Below are positions 20,801 to 30,326 of a stretch of DNA of 64,000 nt, piece by piece. The position numbers and the translations under genes were made by a program. The DNA lies in NCBI RefSeq assembly GCF_028583425.1, contig NC_072792.1:156618676-156682675 (forward strand), given 5' to 3'. The notes beneath the pieces were generated by a model. The model had not been told where the DNA came from. It did no database searches and saw only the letters and a list, made by a program, of their open reading frames with translations. Source of the DNA: Eublepharis macularius (taxonomy: Eukaryota; Chordata; Lepidosauria; Squamata; Eublepharidae). The first letter of the stretch is position 1; every line of letters begins with the position of its first letter.

Positions 20801-21772
20801 ACTTTTATCCTGATTTATGTAGATGATATTCTTCTTTGTTATGAAGATCAACAAGATTGTGATGAAATAATTCAGCACCTGAACCAAGAGGTTGAAGTAA
20901 AGCGTCTTGGAAATGTCAGCTTTTACCTTGGAGTTCAAATAGAGCGAGAGGAAGATGGAAGCTATCTTCTCAATCAAAAGCAAAAGATCATGGATTTCCT
21001 AGACTACATGGACATGAAAGATGGAAAACCAACATGTACTCCAATGGAAACAGATTTCCTGAAACAAAATGGAAACAATGAACCTCTGAGAAACATCAAA
21101 GTGTACAGAGAAGCAATTGGAAAACTGCTCTACATAAGTACAGTGACCAGACCTGACATAGCAGCAGCAGTTGGAATACTGTGCAGGAAAAGTGCATCAC
21201 CAAGTGTGAATGACTGGCAAGCAGTCAAAAGACTGGCAAGATACCTGAGAGGTACTGCACAACTGAAGCTCAAGCTACCAGCAAGCGACAATCCCAGACT
21301 AGTGGGATTCATGGATGCTGACTGGGCAGAAGACATCACAGACAGAAAGTCTACCAGTGGATGAGTATTCTTTTATGGTGGAGGAGCAATCAGTTGGACA
21401 AGCAGAAAGCAAGACCTAGTAGCGGCATCAACTACAGAAGCTGAATACATATCAGCAGCAGAAGCATGCCAAGAACTCAAGTGGATTCTACAACTATTAG
21501 AAGACTTTGGGATAAATGAACCCAAACCTATACAACTCTTTGAAGATAATCAATCTTGCATAAAGCTTGCAAATACAGAAAGAATTGGATCAAGAACCAA
21601 GCACATTGACATAAAGAATCACATTGTGAGAAATATGCAAGAAGATGGACTTGTTGAGCTACAGTACTGCCCTACAGAAGAAATGATAGCAGACATCCTC
21701 ACCAAGCCACTTGCCAAAGAGAAATTTCAAAGTCTACGAGAAAGACTGAACTTTGTGGACTTTGTACACTAG
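17885..21772 (+). CDS. Copia Gag-Pol polyprotein, one in-frame TGA at codon 1160
   Basis: The frame starts ATGGCGGACTCC at 17885 and is open for 1,159 codons. After one TGA (21362-21364) it stays in phase to TAG at 21770-21772 (1,295 codons). Domains in order: gag with a CX2CX4HX4C zinc knuckle, residues 212-225 (CSVCRKKGHLKEDC); aspartic protease around D286 (WAIDSACTNHL); integrase with an HHCC-type zinc region (HRRLGHANM..CVCC) and a catalytic triad D483, D546, E582, spacing D-X35-E; reverse transcriptase with LDVKTAFL (D893) and YVDD (978-981); RNase H with DADWA (D1144, D1146). The TGA falls 14 residues after DADWA, so a terminated product would lack most of RNase H. The size is near 1,300 residues, normal for a single-frame copia polyprotein. 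No frameshift was seen. Confidence 0.95.
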
Positions 21773-21775
21773 ACA

Positions 21776-21786
21776 TTGAGAAGGGG
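21776..21786 (+). promoter_or_regulatory. Polypurine tract of copia element
   Basis: The purine run ttgagaagggg directly precedes the 3' LTR TG and is the expected plus-strand DNA primer site. Confidence 0.8.
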
Positions 21787-22130
21787 TGTTAGAAATAACA
21801 ATGTCTGGTGTACTGCAGCAGCAAGAAGTAAGAAGAGCCTACCACGCAGGGGGCAGCAAGGATCACTTAGTTAGGACAGTGAGAGTAGCACCTCTCTTGT
21901 TTCCTGGGGGTCATTTCCTTGTCTTGTCTCCTATTGGGCTAAACAGGGCAATATCCTGCTTCTTCTCTCTCCTGCCACACTTCTTCTCTGTCTCTGCAAG
22001 ATGTAGTCAGATAGCTAGGATCTATCTCTCTCCCTTTCCCTCAAGTATGTAACTTCCTCAAATAAAGCTTTTGCCTCTCTGACCAGCTCGGCGTTTAATT
22101 CCACAGCGTAGTTTAACACTCGCTCTAACA
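21787..22130 (+). repeat. 3' LTR of copia element
   Basis: 344 bases, from TGTTAGAAATAAC to CTCTAACA. Read side by side with the 5' LTR I found no difference. Followed by the right target duplication CCTTC at 22131-22135. Confidence 0.95.
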
Positions 22131-22440
22131 CCTTCCCCCCCCCAAACACACACCCAGTGACCCCTGCTCCATGCCCAGAAGATGGCAAAACACCATCAGG
22201 ATCCCTAGCCAAACTGCCTAGGGAAAAGTGCTACCTGACCCCAAGGTGGTGATTGGCCTTACCCTGGGCATGTAAGAAGGGGCCATGAGAACTGAGCACT
22301 GATGTACCCTTCCTGCCCTCCCTCTCATGATCTGCCCAAGTTCACAGAATCAGCATTGCTGTTAGATGGCCATCTAGCCTCTGCTTAAAAACCTCCAAGG
22401 AGGTTCTGAGTCATGTGGCTATTTCTGTTCTAAAAGAAAT
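22131..22440 (-). repeat. CR1 LINE fragment, right half
   Basis: It continues the reverse-strand CR1 sequence after the copia insertion: acacacccagtgacccctgc, catgcccagaagatggcaaa, and later ccatctagcctctgcttaaa and acctccaaggagg. Confidence 0.75.
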
Positions 22441-22444
22441 TAAC

Positions 22445-22542
22445 TGTGCAATCCTAGTCTAATCCCAAACAGAGTTACTCCAGTCTAATCTCATTGAAAT
22501 CAATGGTCTTAGACTGGAGTAACTCTGCTTGGGATTGCAATG
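22445..22542. repeat. Short palindromic repeat
   Basis: The arms cagagttactccagtctaat and tcttagactggagtaactctgc are complementary, with outer arms tgtgcaatcct and gggattgcaatg. No coding. Related copies at 10388 and 43222. Confidence 0.65.
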
Positions 22543-23254
22543 TAAATCGATTAAGTTAAACAGTCTTAGACATAACTCTGTATAGGACTACATTGTAAGA
22601 AAAGCAGGTGCTCCTTTAATATATTTGGTATGTGCAGAAGTGTTTCAAGGTGGAGTCTGGAAAAGATCACAGTTCACCCGCTCAAGCCCCACTGAAGCAC
22701 ATGGGAGTGGCACCAGAGCTTTGCGCTCTGTAGCTTTCATTCCTAGATAATTTTGCAATTCTAAGTGTATTTTGATAAATGGGTGCTTTGAATGCTGGTC
22801 TTCTCTCTCATCTGCTGATTGATGGCTAAAGGCTGGTGTGACAAGCCTAACAAGTTACCCCTGTACTTAATCCCAGAAAAACCCTCACTTCCTCTTTAGG
22901 TGTCTGTAGCGCTGAACCATGGCTTGATGCACAATTGTCAAATTGCTTGTTTAGAGGCTGGGAGCCAATCCTGCGGTCCTTTGCGGTATGCCCTTTCTGT
23001 TAAAAGTGTTATACCTCATTTGACTGAAATGAATCTTTTATACAGCAAACTGCACAATATTTTGGGTATTTTGTTCATGCACATCTGTGCAATGTAATAA
23101 TAATAGGAATAATAAAATATTGTTCTTATTGTTGCTGCTGCTGTTGTTATATTTGTAAAGTCCTAAAGCCTGTGCCAACAATTCCAGAAGAAAGAAACAT
23201 GTCCATAGTGGAAATAAATGAGATACCTGGACAGTAATAGAGTGAAGTGAAAGG
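22543..23254. other. Intergenic sequence, nothing recognised
   Basis: No gene or clear repeat. A short AAT/GCT-rich run is at 23095-23150. Confidence 0.45.
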
Positions 23255-23475
23255 TGGGCTGGTGGCTCAGCGGTAGAGCATCTGGTCTGCGTACAGAATG
23301 TCCCTGTTCAATCCTTGCCATTCTCAGCATCTCCAGTTCAAACAGTCAGGAGGTAGGTGGCATGCAAGATCCCTGCCTGAGATCCTAGACAGCTGCTGCC
23401 AGCCAGAGTAGACAACACTAACTTTAGTAAACCAAAGGTCTGACTCAGTGCAGGGCAGATCCCGTAGTTCATGTG
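23255..23475 (+). repeat. tRNA-derived SINE (ACA-SINE2-like), nearly full
   Basis: It has a tRNA-like head with A-box region ggtggctcagcggtagagca and B-box gttcaatcc, followed by the body atctccagttcaaacagtca, gcctgagatcctagacagct, gagtagacaacactaacttt and gtctgactcagtgcaggg. Pol III transcription is expected of the family. Other copies: 5168 (-), 24093 (+), 37730 (+), 57310 (-) and 60490 (-). Confidence 0.75.
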
Positions 23476-23574
23476 ATATACAATGGCATAAATTCTGGCT
23501 TGGGTGTACTCTAAAAGGACAGTACCTATGGCCAGAAATAGTTCCAGGCATACAAGGGAACTCGAGCAGTAGAA

Positions 23575-23760
23575 AAAAGCAACAGTCTGGTAGCACCTAT
23601 AAGAGTAACAAACTTTGTGGTAGGGTATGAGCTTTCACAAGCCACAGCTCACTTTTTCAAATAACTTGACACAAATGTTGTTAGTCTTATAGGTGCTACT
23701 GGACTTTCGCTCTTTTCTACTGCTACAGACAGACTTACACAGCTACCCATATTGATCTAT
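23575..23760. repeat. Penelope-like tails in inverted pair
   Basis: Left arm aaaaaagcaacagtctggta with gagctttcacaagccacagc faces right arm agtcttataggtgctactgg, ctcttttctactgctacaga. The inverted arrangement recurs at 39368-39520 and 42488-43110. Confidence 0.55.
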
Positions 23761-23929
23761 CTCCAAGGGAACTTTAGTGGGGGGTATTCCCCCCCCCTTT
23801 GATCAGTAACTCCTTGTGACATGCAGCAAACCACTCTTTAAACTGTTGAGAACAGCTTGTCACGTGACTGGGGGCTGCTGTTCAAAAAGGAGAAAAAGAG
23901 TTAAAGAATCCTGCCAGGCATGTGGATAG

Positions 23930-24060
23930 TTTAGGTGGGTAGCCATGTTGGTCTGCAACAGAATAGCAGGATTTGAGTCCAATGGCGCCTTAGAGACCCA
24001 CAGGATAAGCTTTTGAGATTCAGAGCAACCCTTCTTCAGTAGCTGCAGGTGCCTCAAACT
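23930..24060 (-). repeat. Penelope-like tail fragment
   Basis: gtgggtagccatgttggtct, tgagtccaatggcgccttag and aagcttttgagattcagagc match the tail family on the reverse strand. Confidence 0.5.
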
Positions 24061-24092
24061 GGACTTCAGTCCTCAGTCTTGGTGTCTGCATC

Positions 24093-24178
24093 CAGGGGAA
24101 GGGCCATGGCTCAGGGCTTGAGCATCAGGTACCAGGTTCAGTCCATGGCATCTCCAGTTCAAAAAGGGTCAGGCAGTA
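24093..24178 (+). repeat. tRNA-derived SINE head fragment
   Basis: ggggaagggccatggctcag through caggttcagtccatggcatc matches the head of the SINE at 23255. It is cut off at about 24178, where the LINE begins. Confidence 0.6.
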
Positions 24179-24962
24179 GTGGAAATGAAAGCGGCAAAAA
24201 AATATTATTTTTCAGCTATTGCATCGGCTAGTTCACGACCATCCCAATTGTTTAAGATATCCAGACACCTCCTAACCCCTAAATCTGAACTTTTACAGTC
24301 CCAAGAACAGAAAGTTTTCTGTGAGGCCTTTGCTAAGTTGCTGCAATGCAAGCAAGATAAAAGAAATGATAAATGCACCATCCAGCTTACATTTGGATTG
24401 CCTTGAACTAATCACAATGACAGATCTTAACAAGATCTTGATGTCTATGAAAACCACTACTCATATGCTCCATCCTTGCCCATCCTGGCTCTTAACATAA
24501 GTAAGGACCGTATAAGTGAACCACTGAGGTCTATTGTAAATCACTAACTCAGGGCAGCTTTCGCCAGCAGCTCAAACAAGCGGTTATCCGTCTGCTACTT
24601 AAAAAACCATTCCTGGACAAAAATGATGTGGCCAATTATCGCCCAGTCTCTAATATGCCCTTTCTGGGCAAAGTGATTGAGAGAGCAGTAGCTGACCAAC
24701 TCCAGACCTTCTTGGATAACTCTGGACCCTTTCCAGTCAGGTTTCAGACCAGGGCATGGGACAGAGACAGCATTAGTAGCATTAGTGGATGATCTCTGTC
24801 TGAATATAGACAAAGGCCATGCCTCTTTATTGCTTCTCCTGGATCTATCTGCAGCCTTTGACACAGTAGACCATGCCATCCTGTTGAGGCATTTAGAAAC
24901 AGAAGTGGGCATCAAAGGATGTGCACTGGACTGGTTTAAATTGTTTCTCTTGAGTGGACTAA

Positions 24963-25388
24963 GAGCCTTGCTACAAGTGACATTTTACACGTGAAGGATA
25001 AAGGATCATTTTCGCAAGTCTTTCTGGGAACTGAAGTTCCTCTCCCCCACCGCTTTTCCTTCTGTTCCTTCCCCTCGCTGCCTGAAGAGACAGAGAGAGC
25101 CTACGGCAACATCAGCGTTTGTAAATCGTCTTGCTGGGGGGGGGGGATGCTCCGGAGAAAGCTGAGAAAGTTGCAGCTGCCTGCCCCAAAGATTATTGAG
25201 AGCAGGCTTGTGACTGGAGAAACGATTTGCAAAAGTTGCTGTTGCCGTAGGCTTTCTCTGTCTCTTCAGGCAGCGAGGGGAAGGAACAAAAGGAAAAGGG
25301 GTGGGGGAGAGGAACTTCAGTTCCCAGAAAGACTTGCGAAAATGATCCTTTATCCTTCACGTGTAAAATGTCACTTGTAGCAAGGCTC
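24963..25388. mobile_element. Long palindromic MITE inside the LINE
   Basis: The ends GAGCCTTGCTACAAGTGACA and its complement at 25369-25388 continue as inverted arms of about 175 bases, through ggatcattttcgcaagtctt and ctgcctgaagagacagagag. The flanks are TAA at 24960-24962 and TCA at 25389-25391, consistent with a diverged 3-bp T-N-A target duplication. Same end type as 9329-9446 and 32469-32657. A G-run lies near 25137-25148. Confidence 0.75.
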
Positions 25389-25835
25389 TCAGAGTTGCCA
25401 TTGGAGATCAACTATCTCCAGAATGGGAACTATCTTGCGGGGTTCCGCAGGGTGCAACCTTATCTCCCATGTTATTCAACCTCTACTTAAAACCTTTAGG
25501 AGAACTTATTCGCAGCTATGGAGCTGGATGTCATCGATATGCAGATGACACCTAACTCTATATCTCGCTATCCAGGTCCCCACAGGATGCAGTAGAAATC
25601 TTAGATTGCTGCCTGACAGCTATAGTGAAATGATTGAAAAACAACAAATTGAAACTGAACCCAGACAAGACCGAAGTGATGTTTGTTGGGAAAACAGAGA
25701 TCTTGAAGAACATTGTACGCTCCACTTTTGATGGAGTTTGTCTGACTCTTGCAGACTCAGTTAAGAGCCACAGGGTTATACTGGATCCAGCGTTATTACT
25801 AGAAAAACAAGTTAAGGAAGCGGCAAAAAATGCTT

Positions 25836-27022
25836 TGTTGCCAGGAACCCCCCCTCCCTGTTATGCAGCCTGCTCTGAACTGTGTCAGTTTCCTGCCTTG
25901 CTGTTTTAAGACTCTGCCAAGGACTCTGTTTAAGGCTGCATTGCCCATGCCTGCTTCCTGCCTCTCTACTAGTATGGACTGTGTATAACAATGCCTCCTG
26001 CCTCCTTGGACACATACCCCACCTGGGCCCAGAGCCATGCCGCTAGCAGCACAGTGCCAGCTGGAGGGGCCCAGTTCCCATGGGGAGTTCCTTGCAGGAT
26101 GGCCACTAAAGTCTGCCCTTGCCACTAGACAGCCTGCTAGACGTTCCAAGGGAGAAGCCATGTTTCCCAAGCAAAGAAGAACCACTATGGACTGTGTGCT
26201 CTGCGGCAGCCATTTCCAGACCAGGCTCCTGTCACATCCACAGAGCCCAGCCTCACCCTGATATGCATATCTCTGGAAGCCGCCCTGAGATGGAAGCTAC
26301 ATGCCAACTGACCAGAACACCTAATGGACGCATATCAATACAGCCATCGAATTCCAGGCTGATCCCGTCAAGACAGTTCCTGCTTCCTGACAAGATCCAG
26401 TCAACCCACCCGGCATTCCTCCCCTTCTCTTTTGTCCTCTCCCTAAGGGTGTCACTGTCACACAATTAGACTCTAAAGTGGCCCATCAAATTCCTGATAT
26501 TCGGCCCATCATGTCTCTTGTTAGACCATTATATCTTTTGTTGAAAACCTCCTGAGAACCAGTCCCAGGCCACCCCACAGGGCTCTGCCTTGGGACACAT
26601 TTTGGCTATTTAAGCGGGCTCTGCCTGACACGAGGTGCTCGGTGCTTGGCACTGCACCCCATCCTTAGCCCAGATGGCACTGGACATTGCCCTCCCCCAC
26701 CTTGCTGCTGGAATCTCTGCTTCTCGCTGTGACCAGGTAATGTATTGCCTCTATTCCATTGATCTCAAGTGGGTACCTGCTAATGCAAATGGCTCTATTT
26801 TTCCAACCTTTATTGCTTAGCCCTTGTATGTTTCTTGTATGTATGTGTTATTGTAGGCTTATGCAACATCTCAGTAAACACTGTTTGTTTTAACTAGTTG
26901 TCTTTTCTTTATTGCACGAGTAATCCTGAAGGTGGACTCTGGTATACATTGGCTAAAGATCCACGCTAACTTAAAACCCAGACTGCATGCTAATTTCCCC
27001 TAAAATAGCAGTTCTGGTAACA
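25836..27022 (+). mobile_element. Solo LTR (1,187 bp) inserted in the LINE
   Basis: Ends TGTTGCC and GGTAACA are imperfect inverted repeats of the TG..CA type. The 4-bp target duplication GCTT lies at 25832-25835 and 27023-27026. Joining the flanks restores the LINE reading seen in the uninterrupted copy at 6318-6335 (aaatgctttctt), which confirms both boundaries. Near 26605 a TATTTAAG box could be the promoter; AATAAA-like and T-rich sequence follows near 26870. It has no coding capacity. A 4-bp duplication fits class I endogenous retroviruses or some gypsy elements, and I cannot choose between them. No internal region or second LTR remains. Confidence 0.85.
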
Positions 27023-28014
27023 GCTTTCTACAACCTCACTCTAGCCTGGAAGATGGTTTCTTATCTTGACATGCCTGACATGGCCAATTGGATCCATGCT
27101 ATGGTAAAATCAAGGCTTGACTATTGTAATGCTCTATACATAGGTCTCCCATCTAAGTTAACTAGGAGGCTCCAATTAGTGCAAAATGCTGCAGCTCGAC
27201 TGTTATTAGGAGTGAGCAGGAGCATGAACATCACTCCCATCCTATAGTTGCTCCATTGGCTACCCATCAGTTACTGTGCTCAGTTCAAGGTATTAGTTAT
27301 TACATACAAAGCTCTTCATGGCTTTGGTCCAGCATACCAATGGGACCGCCTTCCTCCCTATGTTCCTCCATGGCAGCTTCGCTCATCTGAACAGGTCTCC
27401 TGCAGGTGCCAGGCTGCACACAGGTGAAGTTAGCAGCAGCCCATACACGGGCTTTCTCTGTGGTGGCCCCTATCCTGTGGAATGAACTGCCTGAGGAAGT
27501 CAGAAGAGCCCCCACTCTCCTGGCTTTTTGTAAACGATGCAAAACCAAACTATTCAAAAAGGCTTTTTTACTCAAATGGGAGGGCTGTATTGTAGGGATG
27601 GGGTCTCAGATGCTTCGTTAATGAGTTAGGGACCATAGACTTCATCACTATATTGCCTTACATATTATCTGCTGCTTTAAATATGTACTCCTAGAGTCCT
27701 ATGTACCACCAGTGTTCCATGTTGTCTAATGTTAGTCCTAGAATTGATTATGTATTTTCAGTAGTTTTTCTACTCTGTATTGGATTCTTGCTAATACTAT
27801 GTCTTTTAAACGTGTATCTATTTATCCAATGGTATTGTTTATGAAATATCCTTGATACTGTATTGAAATGTACTTGATACTGATTGTACTAATCTCATAC
27901 TGTGTCTGTATGAGTCTCAGTGAGAAAGGTGGACTATAGATAAATAAATAAATAAACACACAAACAAACAAACAAACAAATAAATAAGCAGAGACATTTA
28001 TCCTCAATGTCATA

Positions 28015-28076
28015 GATCCAGAGGAGATAGCCGTGTTAGTCTGTAGTTGCAAAATAGTAAAGAGTCTAGTAGCACC
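28015..28076 (-). repeat. Penelope-like tail fragment
   Basis: gagatagccgtgttagtctg and agtctagtagcacc match the tail family on the reverse strand. It is interrupted at 28077 by a hAT-type end. Confidence 0.6.
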
Positions 28077-29427
28077 TAGGGGTGTGCAAGGCCTGCCTGT
28101 TTCATTAAACCTGATTCGGTTTAGGGAATAGGGAATTCGATTCAGGGAATACCGGAACAGCAAGCCGATTTGGTATTCGTGTTTTGGCTTGATTCAGCCA
28201 TTGTTTTCAATGAGAAAACCTTCTCCCGGCTTTCCGGAAGACTGGGGGGGCCATTTTCTGTCCAAATCACACCAAACTTGGTGGAGACCTTCTCCTAACT
28301 CTCCTCTAACTACCCCCCAAGTTTCAGAAAGATTGGACTTTGGGGGGCCATGTTATTCCCCCCAAAACAAGGTGTCACCATCCTCCTACACTCTCCATGG
28401 TTCTCTATGGGGAAAAACAAGTCATCTTTCTAGGTGGCTTGGGGTGGCATTTTGCAAGCAAAATGCAACCAACTTTCAGGGGACTTGCTCCCACCTGTCC
28501 TCCCACCCTCCATCAAGTTTCAGGCAGATTCCACTTTGGGGGGCCATTTTACGGCCTCCCAAAGAAGGTGCCCCAATCCACTTCCACTCCACTATTCCCT
28601 ATGCGGGAAATAAGAGAGGCTTGTCTGGCTAGGGGTGGCATTTTGCATGCAAAATGTCCCCAAACTTCAGGGGCCCATCTGCTACCTGTTCTCCCACCCT
28701 CCACCGAGGCCTAAGCTAATCCCACTTTGGGGGGCCATTTTATGCCCCCCAAAGGTGGTTCTTCTGCCACACCACTTTGTCTTTCTACTGTGGGGAAGAC
28801 TTCCACACTGTAGAAACACATGGGATTGGGGCTGCCAATGGCCACATCATAGTCCACCTGCACCCAAACTGCCAAATACCACACACACCCTCCCCAAAAC
28901 CTAACCTCCCCTGTCCTGTGGCCAGCCACTTTCTATTGATTCCTGTTATGGGAAAATCTCCCACAGCAGGAACCCATGGAATGTGGCATCTATGGCCACA
29001 GGAACAGTCCCCCTTTTAAATCCACCCCCCACAGCCCCACACTGACCCAAAGACACCCTCCCCAACATTCCCACACTGGCCACTACCCCAGGAGCAGGCT
29101 GGCCAGCCGTCCCCCATTGTTCCCTGTGATGGGAACTTTTAAACTCTCTTTCCCAGGGCAATTATGCACAGCCCAGGGGTGCCACAATGGTGGGCACACT
29201 CCTGAGTGCGAGCTTGTCCCTGTGAAAGAGCACCTGAACCACAGACACCCTCCCCCAAATTCCCCCACCACCTACAGAGATGGCTGGCCAGCCAGCCCCA
29301 TTGTTCCCTATGATGGGAACCAACTGCACAACAAAGAATAAAACACAAGCACACACTGAATAAAGTTTTTAAAAAAATATTTTCTCACTTTCAAAGTACA
29401 AGTAGGCAAAGCACTGTGACACATTAC
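28077..29427 (+). mobile_element. hAT-like element with internal degenerate tandem units
   Basis: Starts TAGGGGTGTGCAAGGC, a hAT-type terminus, right after gtagcacc. Inside, a unit with ggggggccatttt and 'aagtttcaggcagattccac' recurs at about 28245, 28345, 28535 and 28730. A second unit, with acaccctcccc followed by ggccagcc and gttccctgtgatgggaac, recurs at about 28885, 29055 and 29245. All the frames over it are open by chance. The matching right terminus is missing, but ctcattgaaagcaatggctg at 30637 is the complement of the left arm at 28193-28212, so the element may once have reached about 30,700. Confidence 0.55.
29240..29427 (+). repeat. 188-bp direct repeat, left copy
   Basis: Runs from cacagacaccctcccccaaa to gacacattac. 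It is almost identical to 30139-30326, which has equal length. The two flank a probable LTR. Confidence 0.85.
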
Positions 29428-30140
29428 TGTCCAGGTACAGGGGTCCAAGGGGGTACCTCCCGCCTGCCGTTTCAAGTGCTGCTTACAGCCACTCAAACCC
29501 CTAGCAGGCCTCCTGGAAGAATGGCCCTTACCCCTCCTGTTGAGACTCACCAGTCTCTGGGTTCTTTTCCAACCTGGGGGACTCTGCACACACTTGGTCA
29601 GACACTCACAGACACAAGGCTTACATAAAGGGTGTTTATTACCTCAGAAAGAATGTATGCAAGTAGCAGGAAACACTCTACTCAGGCACAAGCAAAGGGC
29701 ATTTAAAACAAATAAAGCTTGTCTATATTAACTATAGCTGACTAACATTTCTGAGGAAAACTTGAGGCTTACAGTCATTAACAAACTCCTTAAACTATAC
29801 CAGGCAGGTCTGGTCGTCAGGCCTGGCACAGAGCAAAAAAATATCTCCCTCATCTGCTGGAAAAGTAGTCTCTCGCCATCTCTCTGGGCTGAGAGGAGCC
29901 AACCTTCCCCTCTCAGATTCCTAGCCAATCAGAGGTGCGTGCAATCCGCGTTGCTAGGCGGGAACTGGGATAAGACTCCCTTGTTTCTCAAGGCCCCCTC
30001 TCTCGGCAACAGCTTGCAGGTGCAGTTAATTAGCTGAGCCAGACTTTCTGCTCCCAGGATGCTAAGCTAGAACTTTGCCTGTGGAAACTTAGAAGCCTGA
30101 ACCAATACAGGCAATGGACTTAAAGGGGCTCTGCTAGACA
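29428..30140 (-). mobile_element. Probable solo LTR, minus strand
   Basis: On the minus strand it runs from TGTCTAGCAG to CCTGGACA (TGTC..GACA ends, 713 bases), with a CCAAT-like box (ctgattggct) and AATAAACACCC about 200 bases before the end, the usual U3-R-U5 layout. No short target duplication is visible; the flanks are the 188-bp direct repeats instead. The last two bases (CA) overlap the right repeat. Family unknown. Confidence 0.6.
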
Positions 30141-30326
30141 CAGACACCCTCCCCCAAATTCCCCCACCACCTACAGAGATGGCTGGCCAGCCAGCCCCAT
30201 TGTTCCCTATGATGGGAACCAACTGCACAACAAAGAATAAAACACAAGCACACACTGAATAAAGTTTTTTTTAAAATATTTTCTCACCTTCAAAGTACAA
30301 GTAGGCAAGGCACTGTGACACATTAC
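30139..30326 (+). repeat. 188-bp direct repeat, right copy
   Basis: Same sequence as 29240-29427 apart from a few substitutions in the T/A-run and nearby. Both end gacacattac. Confidence 0.85.

Larger units (their letters stand above)
17434..22130 (+). mobile_element. Full-length Ty1/copia LTR retrotransposon
   Basis: A complete 4,697-base element: 5' LTR (17434-17777), primer-binding site, one gag-pol frame (17885-21772), polypurine tract, 3' LTR (21787-22130), flanked by the 5-bp duplication CCTTC. The domain order gag, protease, integrase, reverse transcriptase, RNase H (integrase before RT) defines Ty1/copia rather than Ty3/gypsy. The LTRs read identically over 344 bases, so the insertion is young. 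It sits in an older CR1 fragment. Copia elements are uncommon in amniotes. The pol frame carries one in-frame TGA, so this copy is probably not autonomous. Confidence 0.96.
24179..27955 (+). mobile_element. L2/CR1-clade LINE, long copy split by two later insertions
   Basis: ORF2 pieces read in order: a linker after the endonuclease (KAAKKYYFSAIASASSRPSQ, from 24188), reverse transcriptase blocks (NVANYRPVSNMPFLGKVIER near 24630; LLLLDLSAAFDTVDHAILLR near 24825; SCGVPQGATLSPMLFNLYLK near 25430; HRYADDT near 25530; KLKLNPDKTEVMFVGKTEIL near 25650) and the conserved C-terminal part (SRLDYCNALYIGLPSKLTRR near 27108). The 3'UTR ends at about 27955 in gagaaaggtggactatagat and AAATAA repeats. The LINE segments are 24179-24962, 25389-25835 and 27023-27955. 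The gaps are a palindromic MITE and a solo LTR. Several stops make the copy dead, and the 5' end is truncated. Confidence 0.85.

Noticed and set aside
23255..23340. Possible tRNA gene
   Set aside because: A and B boxes are present, but no cloverleaf could be drawn and the sequence continues into a SINE body found at other sites.
28189..29341. Series of open frames on both strands
   Set aside because: They follow the internal tandem units of the hAT-like element; no protein family is recognisable.
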